Source of the DNA: Bactericera cockerelli
Lineage: Eukaryota > Arthropoda > Insecta > Hemiptera > Triozidae
Length of the DNA: 64,000 bases
Reading direction: 5' to 3'
NCBI GenBank assembly: GCA_024516035.1
Contig: CM044964.1
Coordinates: 3,375,492-3,439,491, forward strand
Part shown: in pieces, positions 55,652-64,000 of the stretch
How the letters are laid out: every line of letters starts with the position of its first letter
Numbering within the stretch: position 1 is the first letter of the stretch
Made by a program: the position numbers and the translations under genes
The notes under the pieces: model-generated
Databases searched by the model: none
Told to the model about the DNA's origin: nothing
Seen by the model: the letters and a program-made list of their open reading frames with translations, nothing else

Positions 55652-56140
55652 TTAGTGAAGTAGACTGGAGTTTTATAGATAATGCAAGCTTAGATATCGA
55701 TCAAAAATTTCAAAACTTTCATGATGTTATTTTTACCAATTTTTTGGCTAGTTTTCCTCTTAAAAAGAAACAAGCGAAAAAATATGTGTCTGAACCAATC
55801 AAATGGTGGAATCCTGAGCTCGAGAACATGAGATCTCATCTACAAAATCTTTACAAGTTCTGTAATGACAATCCTACACCTAATATTATCACCTATAAAA
55901 ATGAATATAAGAAACAGTATAGGCTAGAGATAGAAAAGGCCAAAAAAAGAGTAAATGACTCGAAAATAAAAAATCATACAAATAAAGCTCTTGCCATGTG
56001 GGAAATTGTAAATGCAGGTAGAAAAACTAAGAAAAAGAAATCAAACAAAGATAGCCCTTTCACTGCTTCCGAATTTAATAACTTTTTTATTAGATCAGTA
56101 AATGAAATAAAGGAAAAAAATTCCAGCTGCATCATGTGAC
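55652..56140 (+). pseudogene. LINE ORF2, linker between endonuclease and reverse transcriptase
   Basis: The frame resumes after the Helitron with SEVDWSFIDNASLDI and runs through KKQAKKYVSEPIKWWNPELE and KALAMWEIVNAGRKT to SPFTASEFNNFFIRSVNEI. PIKWWNPEL is the usual P.PWWN.E(L/C) link of this LINE group. A stop after SSCIM at 56140 marks a frameshift. Confidence 0.88.
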
Positions 56141-56194
56141 CCATTAGATTATGTTAACCCCAATTTCCATACAATATTCACTTTTCTTTACAAG

Positions 56195-57775
56195 AAGTCT
56201 CCTCATTCAATGTACTAAACTGTATAAAATCATTAAAGAAAAGTAAGTCTAAGGATATCTATGGTTTTAATTTGGAAATTTTACTATGTATTACCCCCTT
56301 AATTATAGAGCAACTAACCAAACTTATCAACTTCATGTTTAATGAGGGTACCTTTCCAAGTTGTCTCAAGATGGCATCCGTCACTCCTATACCTAAAAAA
56401 GGTGATATTAAACTAATTGAAAACTTTTAGACCTATATCAGTATTGCCAATATTTTCAAAAGTAGTAGAAAAAGTCGTAAAACAACAAATTGTTCGCTAT
56501 TTTGAACATAATAACCTCTTTACAAAGTCTCAATATGGTTTCAGGCAAGGCATTTCCACAACAGATGCCATAATGAAACTTATTTCTGAAATTGGCTCAG
56601 CTTTTGAAAGCAAAGAGTATGCCTCTACGTTGCTTTGTGACGTAAGTAAGGCATTTGACGTCCTACATCATGATACCTTAGTAAACAAACTGGCCAAATA
56701 TAAATTTGATGAACAAAGTTTGAAATTTATTCGATCATATCTTGTAAATAGACAGCAGAGTGTCAGAATCACGAAATCCTCAGGCGTAAATAGTCCCCGT
56801 GCCACTTCGATGCTCGGTGATGACGGCAGTGGCGTATCCATCACCTCACTACCCAATCAAGATATATCATCTCCGTCCATGATAACCAGTGGCGTACCGC
56901 AAGGTTCTGTATTGGGGCCGTTGTTATTTCTCATTTATATAAATGATTTACCTGGGTACATGGACGAAGAGGAATCTGCCATTTTTGCTGATGACTCCAC
57001 TTTTACAAGAAAATTTAAAGAACTTGAAAATTGTAACACTGTCTTCAGTAACATGGAAAAGAAAGCAGAAAATTGGTTCACATGCAATAAACTTTATCTA
57101 AATAAAAATAAGACTGAAAAAATACTATTTTCCCTGAGAGACATGAGCTCATTCAATAATCCTGAATCTGTAACTTTATTAGGGGCCAGATTACAGCCTA
57201 ATTTATGTTGGGATGATCATGTTGAGCATGTAGCAAATAAAATAAATAAGAGTGTTTTTTTACTACGAAATCTTGCTCCCATTGTTTCTCAAGAAACCCT
57301 AAAGGTGGCATATTATGGACTAGTGCATTCCCAATTAAGTTATGCTCTTCTAGCTTGGGGTCACTCATCTGCTAAAAATAGAGCATTTGGACTACAGAGA
57401 AAGGCCATACGAGTGTTAAATTACTTATCTTATAGGGCACCTTGTAAAGAAGCTTTTATATCACTTGAAATTCTTACCCTTCCATGTATGTATATTTATG
57501 AGTGCTTAAGGTTTGCCAGAAAAAACTTACAACATTTTGAAACAAGCGCTGATATACATTCATATGATACAAGACATAAAAACGACTACAGATCGCCTTT
57601 CATTCGGCTACAGAAAAACCAAAATGGCCCAAATTTTTGGACATTCAAATTTTACAACAAGCTGCCCCTAAAAATAAAATTGTCATCAGAAAGAGAATTT
57701 CAAAGGAACATTAAAAGTTTTCTATTGAATAAGGCTTACTATTCATTTGAAGAATATTTAGATGATAATTTTTAA
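56195..57775 (+). CDS. LINE ORF2, reverse transcriptase
   Basis: Copies LINE RNA into the nicked target. 56195-56428 gives VLNCIKSLKKSKSKD and MASVTPIPKKGD. After a frameshift near 56428 the long frame (56417-57775) carries FRPISVLPIFSKVVEKV, QYGFRQGISTTDA, CDVSKAFDVLHHDTL (block A, first Asp), SGVPQGSVLGPLLFLIYIND (block B') and FADDSTF (block C, catalytic DD). The palm motifs are intact. Between RQQSVRITKSSG and ITSGVPQGS is an unusually long loop of about 35 extra residues rich in Ser, Gly and Asp. The C-terminal part (APCKEAFISLEILTLP, KNFWTFKFYNKLP-like) is complete to the stop. Confidence 0.95.
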
Positions 57776-57895
57776 TAACTTTTTATTTATCTTACCTATA
57801 TGTATTGTAAATTGTATACTTTTACTTTTATACCATTGACGTTGTATGAAGCCCTTGGGCATTATATGCAATAAAAATAAATCTTATCTTATCTT

Positions 57896-58200
57896 ATCTT
57901 ATCCTTTCTCTTTTATCTCTCTACTTTTCCTTCTTCTCCTTCCTCTCCATTATTTCTCTCCTCCTCTTTTTTTTCTCTCCCTCACTCCCTCCTATTCCTA
58001 TCCTTCCCACTCATATTCCCTTTCTTGAACTTTTTTTTTATTCCCTCAACTTTTCCTCCCCCTCCCCCTCTTCATAATTTCTGTCCCTCTCATTCCTTTA
58101 ATCTCTTATTTCCTCAACTTTCCTTTTTTTCTCCTCTCTCTATTTTATCTCCCTCCCTTTCTTCTCTCTCCCTTATTTCCTCCTAGTCTTCACCCTGTCA
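57896..58200 (+). repeat. Pyrimidine-rich tract after the LINE tail
   Basis: Begins with (TCTTA)n of the LINE tail and continues as CTCCTTCTCC and TTTCCTCCC-type sequence. Confidence 0.8.
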
Positions 58201-58264
58201 TTACCTCATATATATATTCATCCTGTATATCATGGTTCCACATTCTATTCACTAGTCTTGTATC

Positions 58265-58506
58265 TGTTCCTGATTTCTATAATAATAATAACACTCTTCA
58301 GTATATAAATTCTTCAGATAACCACCGGGCGAGGTTAATGCTTTCAGCATTTTCCACCAACTAACCCTTAGAGTCTTATTATTATGTGGTCGCAAACTCA
58401 AATAAATGAGGAAAAATTCATGCACTGGGTGGGATTCAAACCAACGGATCCCTGCGCGACCTGGATTACCAGACTAGCGCGTTAACCACTTGACTACCAG
58501 TGCACG
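58265..58506 (-). mobile_element. SINE family F, full length
   Basis: CACCGGGCGAGGTTAATGCT, ACTCAAATAAATGAGGAAAA, CACTGGGTGGGATTCAAACC and AACCACTTGACTACCAGTGC are the reverse complement of the family. Confidence 0.9.
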
Positions 58507-58559
58507 TTCTATCCCTTCAAGGATTTTGCCAGGAATAATATTCATGTATCCAAAAACTT

Positions 58560-58868
58560 CAGTGTCTTCAGTGATATAGCGCCGGAACTGTAACCTGCAG
58601 GTCGATGGTTCAAGTTCCAAGTTAAGCAAATTTTTAGTAAAGCGAGTTTGATTAGATGTGGTATCACGATTGCTATTGACACAAAAATGATATTTTTTAT
58701 ATTGATCCATTTGCCGCTTAGCTTCATTTACCGACCTCAGTAGATTGATCGATAAGGCGCCGGACTTGTAACCTACAGGGCCGTGGTTCAAGTCTCAAGT
58801 GAGACAAATATTTAGTAAACAAGTTTGAATAGTTGTGATATCACGATTGTGACTAACAAAATATGGTA
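58560..58868 (+). mobile_element. Two SINE family D copies in tandem orientation
   Basis: The first copy (58570-58700) keeps AACTGTAACCTGCAGGTCGA and GTTCAAGTTCCAAGTTAAGC. The second (58728-58868) keeps CCGACCTCAGTAGATTGATC and AGTTGTGATATCACGATTGT. Confidence 0.88.
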
Positions 58869-59190
58869 GCTTTAATATTGGTCCCTTTGTCGCTTGAGAG
58901 GTACGTACTACTTTGCTTGTTTTTGAAAGTAAACTGAATCGAAAGTTCCAGTTCAATGCACTTACGGATTCAAAATAAAAACAATGTTTTTTTTATGAAC
59001 GCCGTATTTTTCTCGTAATTATACAATGTGCAATAATACTCGCTGATCCCAGTCCTGGGGCTCAAAGTGTTAAATCCAAATAGAATCAATGGACATGAAA
59101 GGAGCCTAGAAATTGGATCTGGGCGTCCATATAATCTTTTCATCACTGTGATTTAGGTATCCTATTCTTATCTCACGGACACGCAATTAT
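58869..59190. other. No gene seen
   Basis: Mixed AT-rich sequence; AATCCAAATAGAATCAATGG at 59073 is a short match to the SINE B tail. Confidence 0.4.
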
Positions 59191-59525
59191 TATTATTTAT
59201 TATCTGAACTGCTTGCAGGGGTTTCAGTGAAACCCTTACAATTAACACTGCGACATAATTAGATCTATAGTGACCAGTTGATTTTATTTGGTTTTGACAT
59301 CCTGATTGAGATAATTATCTCAGGACGGATGTTTTACCCTCCATTCGCTGGGAATCATACCAGCTACGCACATCAAACTCACCCAACCTGGGTAGGGCCG
59401 GAAATGTCAGTCTCACGTGTTTGGAGAGAACAGAATTTTCTTTAAAAAGTCTGCCCCAACCGGGGATCGAACTCGGGATCTGTGGACTGCTCAACCGCCA
59501 CGTCAGGGAGGCTGGCTTTCGTCTG
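59191..59525 (-). mobile_element. SINE family B with uninterrupted 3' tail
   Basis: Head on the minus strand: CCTGACGTGGCGG, CCGAGTTCGATCCCCGGTTG. Body: GGTTGGGTGAGTTTGATGTG and GAATGGAGGGTAAAACATCC. Tail: AAAACCAAATAAAATCAACT, ATAGATCTAATTATGTCGCA and AAGGGTTTCACTGAAACCCC. This tail is the empty-site counterpart of 7760-9560. Confidence 0.88.
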
Positions 59526-59930
59526 CATAAAATGTACCAATTTTGTTCATATTTTTTTAACAAGCAAGAATTAAAATAATGTTAAATAAAATTTTAACTT
59601 TGAGAGTAGGTAATGTTAATTAATTCCTCGAGGTTTAAAATGAGCTTGTGACTCATTAACCAGAAAAATGAAGTAGGCAAGTAAATTAATTAAAATTATG
59701 AGGTTTGTTAATTACACATCTTACCTGTATATTCGAGTAAGACTTATGTACCTTGGAGACAAATTTTCAATTTTCATAATGACGAAGTGGAATCCTCATA
59801 CTCATCATCTCTTGAAAAATTAATTTTTGTGGGTTTTTTTTTCTTCGACTTTTTAATTTTTGTTCTCAAAATACATACATACTTATCACAACATATTTTA
59901 CACCCAGGGGATCTTGACTTTTAGACATGA
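59526..59930. other. AT-rich DNA, no gene seen
   Basis: Nothing recognised. Confidence 0.4.
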
Positions 59931-59934
59931 TATA

Positions 59935-60062
59935 GTAGATCCTGGATATAAGAGAACTATTTTCAGGTGAAATTAAACCTCTTTGTAAGAGAAATCTGGA
60001 TGGTAAGAGAAAAAAATGCCGGTCCCTAGAGTTCTCTTATATTCAGGTTTGACTGTACAGGT
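59935..60062. mobile_element. Small MITE with CCTGGATATAAGAGAAC ends
   Basis: AGTAGATCCTGGATATAAGA and TCTTATATTCAGGTTTGACT face each other about 125 bases apart. The outer ACAGTCAAACCT form resembles ends of Tc1/pogo-like elements. Confidence 0.7.
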
Positions 60063-60086
60063 TTTTGTTTAATAACATAATAAGGT

Positions 60087-60352
60087 TTTTTTTTTTTAAT
60101 TGGGGTTTAACGTCGCTTTCAACTGCCATGGTCATATCACGACGGGGGTTTTACCCTCCATTCGCAGGAAACTCACAAACCTGCTACTCACATTGACCTC
60201 ACCCAGCCTGAGTAAGGCCGGGAAAAGCCAGCGTCACGAGAATTAGAATTTGAATGGTCACCCATCCAAGTCTTAACCTCGCTGGATGTCGCTTAACTTC
60301 GGTGTTCTGAAGGGAACCGGTGTATTCAACATGCCATCGACGCTGGCTCTAA
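60087..60352 (-). mobile_element. 5S-SINE (family A), full length
   Basis: Minus strand: GCGTCGATGGCATGTTGAAT, AACACCGAAGTTAAGCGACA, TTGGATGGGTGACC, GGCTGGGTGAGGTCAATGTG, GAGGGTAAAACCCCCGTCGT and GTTAAACCCCAATT plus poly(A). A short TAATAAGG duplication may flank it. Confidence 0.93.
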
Positions 60353-60479
60353 TAAGGATTAATAACATAATTATGTATATTTTAGATATTTCTACATTGT
60401 AGATATCACCGTCGATACAAACAATAATTTCTAGATACTGATACCAAGTTCCTAGATACTGATACCAAGTTGACACAAC

Positions 60480-60655
60480 CCATCATCATCATAGGGTGGC
60501 GTCATCATAAACGATGGTTGCCAGGCAGTGGAGGAAGGACTCAGCACTTCTACCACTGTCTTTACAAGGAGGCTAATAATTGACAAGGGCCCCAGAACCA
60601 AGATAATGATGGTCTACTCCCTGTTTTTAGTTCCTCAGCCAGACTAATATATTAC
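60480..60655 (+). repeat. Dispersed repeat, copy 1
   Basis: TAGGGTGGCGTCATCATAAA, GACTCAGCACTTCTACCACT and GGCCCCAGAACCAAG are shared in order with 61425-61620. The nature is unknown. Confidence 0.75.
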
Positions 60656-60745
60656 TTATTTAATTAAATCCTTTAAATTAAATATGAATAGGTAGATATT
60701 TCTACCACGATTTACCTAACACTGAGAAGCGAAATAGATTATAAA

Positions 60746-60875
60746 ATTCATAATATGAGACTAGGATTAATATTATCATGTGGACTATTTCATGGACTAG
60801 TCACAAGATTAAAAGCCTGACTTGTGGCTATGAAATAGTCCAGATGACAGTGAATCCTAGTCCCATATTATGAAT
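60746..60875. mobile_element. 130 bp palindromic MITE
   Basis: ATTCATAATATGAGACTAGG is mirrored by CCTAGTCCCATATTATGAAT, and GTGGACTATTTCAT by ATGAAATAGTCCAGATGAC. The inner CTAGTCACAAG pairs roughly with CTTGTGGCTA. Confidence 0.85.
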
Positions 60876-61197
60876 ATAATGTAAAAATTGTTACATATTG
60901 GATGTCAAACATGTTGAACTTATTCACTGGAAACTGAAATAAAATTAATCATTGATACCACATCCGTCGTTTTCACCTGACTACACTAGACAAATTCTAG
61001 ATATTTATACATCAATTCGATACTATTTTAGATAACACTTTACGTTTAGATACCATGTCGATAGCTATGCAATATGTTTGGTCCTACCTGATTATATGAT
61101 AGTAAACAGTTTTCAGTAAGTATTTTATTGTTACTCATTCTCTCAATGGGGGTGTAGGTCTAGGAATGGGTGGATGTGTGTGTGTGTCTTTTTTTTG

Positions 61198-61227
61198 AGG
61201 GGGGGGGGGGGGGGGGGGGGGGGGGCT
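61198..61227 (+). repeat. Poly(G) run
   Basis: About 27 consecutive G residues follow TTTTTTTGAG. It could form a G-quadruplex, or be a base-calling slip. Confidence 0.8.
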
Positions 61228-61424
61228 GGTGGATGGAGGCGTTAGGGCAGGGACACATAGGAGTAAATTATAATCATCTTAAAATTACTTAATTTTTGAC
61301 CCAGCAGCACTCAGATGTTTGTTGAGGTTCGCACTGAAAGACCGTCGAATGATCGAGTGGTCCATATAATGATTTCTAAAAGAAACAATTAGTTAATGTT
61401 CAATTATTTGAAATCCTGCTCATC

Positions 61425-61620
61425 GTCATAGTGTGGCGTCATCGTGAACGATGGTAGTCAGACAGTGGAGGAATGACTCAGCACTTCTACCACTGTTTTT
61501 ACAAGGAGGCTAATAATTGAAAAAGGCCCCAGAACCAAGTCAATGCTGGTCTACTCCCTATTTACAGTCCCCCAGCCAGACTGCTGGTCTACTCCCAGTT
61601 TATAGTCCCCCCGCCACACT
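61425..61620 (+). repeat. Dispersed repeat, copy 2, with an internal short duplication
   Basis: Matches 60480-60655; the CTGGTCTACTCCC and AGTCCCCC(A/C)GCCA part is present twice. Confidence 0.75.
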
Positions 61621-62188
61621 GCTCAAGAATTTAAAATAAAGTATTTTCTACCTACCTTAGGTTAAGTTAGGTACTAATGTTAAGGGGACTGTGATGTCGC
61701 GAAAAAAATAATGGTAGCAGTAAATCTACCTAATACCTAAATATTAAATCCGTGTCTATTTTTACCTTGCGTCGAAAATTGAATAGCCGCTTTAGGACAA
61801 AATGTAAGCAGCGACCAGTGACAGAATTATGGGCAGAAAGAAGGAAAAGAATATACAAGGAAAACAATAAGTCCCGTGTTTCTGTGCTACCCACTAAAAA
61901 ATGTGATATAATAACACAAATAAACTAATTGATTTAATAATAGTTGAAATTTTTACAAGGACACTTTTGCGTGAAGAGAAAAAAAGGTACACGGAGCGAA
62001 AAAGCTTGTAAGAAAAGAGAATTAAAGTATTGGAACGCTTGTTAAATTTGAAAAGACATCCACATTCGCGCGTGCAATGGGGCATAGGCAAATCTTAATG
62101 GGTTTCTGAAATTGAGTGGAAGCTCTCGAGAGCATTGTACGGAAAATGCAAATGGGCCTATTATGAAGCCATTATTCTTCAGAGATTC
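61621..62188. other. No gene seen
   Basis: Unrecognised AT-rich DNA. Confidence 0.4.
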
Positions 62189-62340
62189 TAGGGGCGGAAT
62201 TAAAAGACGTTTTTGTAATACCTCTGTGGTGCTAAGTCACGACGGATTGCGTACTGTGTAAGATAGGGAAAACCGATGCTTAGCAATGACTTGTGATATA
62301 GAATTTGTCTTTTAAATTTGCGCTAAGACTAATATTTTTT
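62189..62340. mobile_element. GGGCGGAATTAA MITE, one end decayed
   Basis: GGGGCGGAATTAAAAGACGT, AATACCTCTGTGGTGCTAAG and GCGTACTGTGTAAGATAGGG match the copies at 11001 and 11729. The far end (TTTAAATTTGCGCTAAG) is mutated. Confidence 0.8.
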
Positions 62341-63030
62341 AAAGGTTTTTTAAATGTGGTAAGAACCTCACTGATGTGAGCTCTTCCACCCAACCATAGT
62401 TCCATGGAGTTCGTAGTTCCATGTCCGTGGGATGGATAGGGAACCACGGAGAAATTTAAATACCCCAAACCTGTCCCCTAAAATCGGCCATCTCTGTTAG
62501 TTTTAACACAGAGGAAATCACAGCAATTTTTTTTCTTACATGCTTTTGAAGGTAATAACGGTAGCCATTTAGGATAGTGTGTTAGGGGACAGATTTACTG
62601 CCCATGAGATAGAACTTATGACGTCTCCAATTACTTATACCTCCATCAATAATATACTTAATTCCAAGTATGGACGCCTCTCTCTGACGTGGCAGGATTC
62701 AACTCTAAAAACGACTATAGAGCCTGATAGAAAGTAAAAAATAGTGCCGGTGGGTATTAAATAGATGATTGTGGCTCAAATAGTCCTCGTATAGAACTGT
62801 TAATACCCCCGCTCTGAGAACCACATCTTATTGACGCTGTAAGTCTTTCTCTACCAACCCAAATCGTGACTACCGTCAGTGGTCTTCAGCCCAAAACCCG
62901 TGAATACTCGGTTTAGCTTGCACCTTTAGCAACAACAATAACAACTAGCAACAACAAAATGAATGATACACTTATCAATCAAATTTATACATAATAATTA
63001 AAATTTAATAAAGTTTGAAAGTTTGATTAA
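62341..63030. other. No gene seen
   Basis: Mixed sequence, possibly intron of the minus-strand exon that follows. Confidence 0.4.
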
Positions 63031-63035
63031 CTTAC

Positions 63036-63278
63036 TTGTTTTCCCTCGACGTCATCTGCGATGGCACATGACGATGTGTTCTCCCCAGCGGTCGAAGCAC
63101 TACTGAGGAGCTGAACCCGTCTGAGCGGCGTCTTGAGAACGTTGAGCAACACTTGGTCCGAACATTGCCGAACGAGCGGCGAGCGGCGATCCCGAAGTTT
63201 GCCGACGCCGCCCGAAGACGACAGGATCGAGATGTCACGTGACTTCCGAAACAGCTGCACTTCCTCGGCCCGATTCAT
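63036..63278 (-). CDS. Candidate coding exon of unknown gene
   Basis: Not a recognised family. On the minus strand an ATG at 63278 opens 81 codons (MNRAEEVQLFRKSRDIS, ILSSSGGVGKLRDRR, QVLLNVLKTPLRRVQLL, ADDVEGKQ). They run exactly to a donor AACAA|GTAAGT at 63036-63035 in phase 0. The block is strikingly GC-rich against AT-rich surroundings. The frame stays open about 110 bases upstream of this ATG to a stop near 63390, so it could also be an internal exon or have a non-AUG start. The peptide is basic and Ser/Leu-rich, without membrane segments. It lies upstream of the KCNQ exons on the same strand, so a KCNQ N-terminal exon is possible, but no KCNQ N-terminal motif is evident. Other frames are open too. 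Confidence 0.45.
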
Positions 63279-63399
63279 CACGAACTCTTTCGCCAGTCGC
63301 TCGGGAGAGCTCGGCGAACGAGGATCGGGTCCTCTCGAGTCATCAAGCTCATGCTTCGGAATAGTTCGGAATTGAGAGCGAATAGCGAGTTGTTACATT

Positions 63400-64000
63400 G
63401 AAGTAACTTGAATGGGTTAAAAAATATATTGCAATTTAAAAAAATTAAAATTAAATTAGTGATTGTGATTCGCTTGATTTATTTTATACTATTTTTTAGA
63501 ATAAGTTTTAAATATGTATATTTTATCACTGTAAATTATCTAATTTACTTAGTATTCTTCATTGCAAATAAGAAAGAAGAAAAAAAAAAAAAAAAACATA
63601 TTTTACGCATTAGATTTTATTAATAATAATTATTATTAACAAACGGTTACTTTGAAATCTACCCTTTCTCCGTTATAGATATGAAATCCTTTGTCAAAAG
63701 TTGGTTTTAAAATAATCAGTAGTCATTACCTAGTAAAGGATTAAATGTAATGTGCTCATTATTTCATTATATTCCCCATTATGATGTAATGAATAAATAA
63801 TTGGTAGGTAATATGGATTGAACTGAATATTAAATGTCATGAATTAAAATGATTAGAGCAATTCATTTATTTACTACCCTTCATTTTAGAATTTAATTAT
63901 TTATTGATTATCAAGTTGGTTGTTATGTATGACAATCATTATCTATTTTTATATTAGAATTAGAGCGATACTATTCAATTTAATTCATACAGAGATTATT
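63400..64000. other. AT-rich DNA, no gene seen
   Basis: Highly AT-rich with an A-run at 63577-63597; it could hold upstream sequence of the minus-strand exon. Nothing recognised. Confidence 0.4.

Larger units (their letters stand above)
49380..57905 (+). mobile_element. CR1/Jockey-type LINE, near full length, split by a Helitron
   Basis: Order on the + strand: 5' leader, ORF1 (FLYWCH, coiled coil, SGNH), ORF2 (APE endonuclease, reverse transcriptase), short 3' UTR, and the tail ATCTTATCTTATCTTATCTT. Removing the Helitron (52217-55651) leaves about 5.1 kb, the usual size for this group, which copies itself by target-primed reverse transcription. The 5' edge is a guess. Several frameshifts and stops make it inactive as written. 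The tandem-repeat tail instead of poly(A) and the ORF1 esterase fit CR1-like lineages within the Jockey superfamily. Confidence 0.93.

Noticed and set aside
63133..63375. Plus-strand frame opposite the candidate exon
   Set aside because: It has no splice signals; the minus-strand frame ends exactly at a GTAAGT donor.

Overview
This is nuclear DNA of an animal, most likely an insect or other arthropod. It is AT-rich, loaded with transposable elements, and carries intron-split pieces of conserved animal genes. Two genes can be named from peptide motifs. The 3' end of a vasa (DDX4) DEAD-box helicase gene lies on the + strand at 1-1324. Two exons of a KCNQ (Kv7) voltage-gated potassium channel lie on the - strand at 10509-10635 and 22572-22659. 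A GC-rich candidate coding exon on the - strand at 63036-63278 has a good splice donor but no recognised family. The species cannot be fixed from the sequence.

Layout. 1-1117: five tandem copies of the vasa exon that encodes helicase motif VI, each followed by a (GTGA)n microsatellite that begins with the splice donor. 1118-1324: last vasa exon. 1325-2945: about ten diverged 3'-flank repeats. 2.9-10.5 kb: AT-rich DNA with SINEs, a pogo-like MITE, a 1.6 kb perfect-looking foldback element (7793-9414) and a deleted mariner (9561-10470). 10.5-24 kb: KCNQ exons among SINEs, MITEs, a second foldback, (CT)n tracts and a hairpin-rich satellite (17997-18600). 24.9-26.4 kb: long purine and pyrimidine tracts. 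26.4-36.95 kb: a stretch where recognisable repeats have had bases overwritten by homopolymer runs, best read as bad consensus sequence. 37-49 kb: dense SINEs, a third foldback (39116-39991), a 232 bp non-autonomous Helitron (43909-44140) and a pogo-type end (47428). 49.4-57.9 kb: a nearly full-length CR1/Jockey-type LINE (FLYWCH plus SGNH ORF1, APE endonuclease, reverse transcriptase) split by a 3435 bp Helitron at 52217-55651. That Helitron itself carries a tRNA-like insertion in its helicase gene. 57.9-64 kb: SINEs, MITEs, dispersed repeats and the orphan exon.

The window works mainly as a record of nested transposition. At least seven SINE families are present. One family has a 5S-rRNA-derived head (SINE3 type), and its 3' body is shared with a tRNA-headed family, so one body has been joined to two different pol III promoters. 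Insertions have target duplications that can be read directly: 12 bp for the 5S SINEs, TA for mariner and the foldbacks, A|T for both Helitrons. The KCNQ exon at 10.5 kb sits between a mariner 38 bp away on one side and a young 5S SINE about 60 bp away on the other. No KCNQ exon downstream of 10509 was found before the antisense vasa gene, so vasa may be nested in a KCNQ intron.
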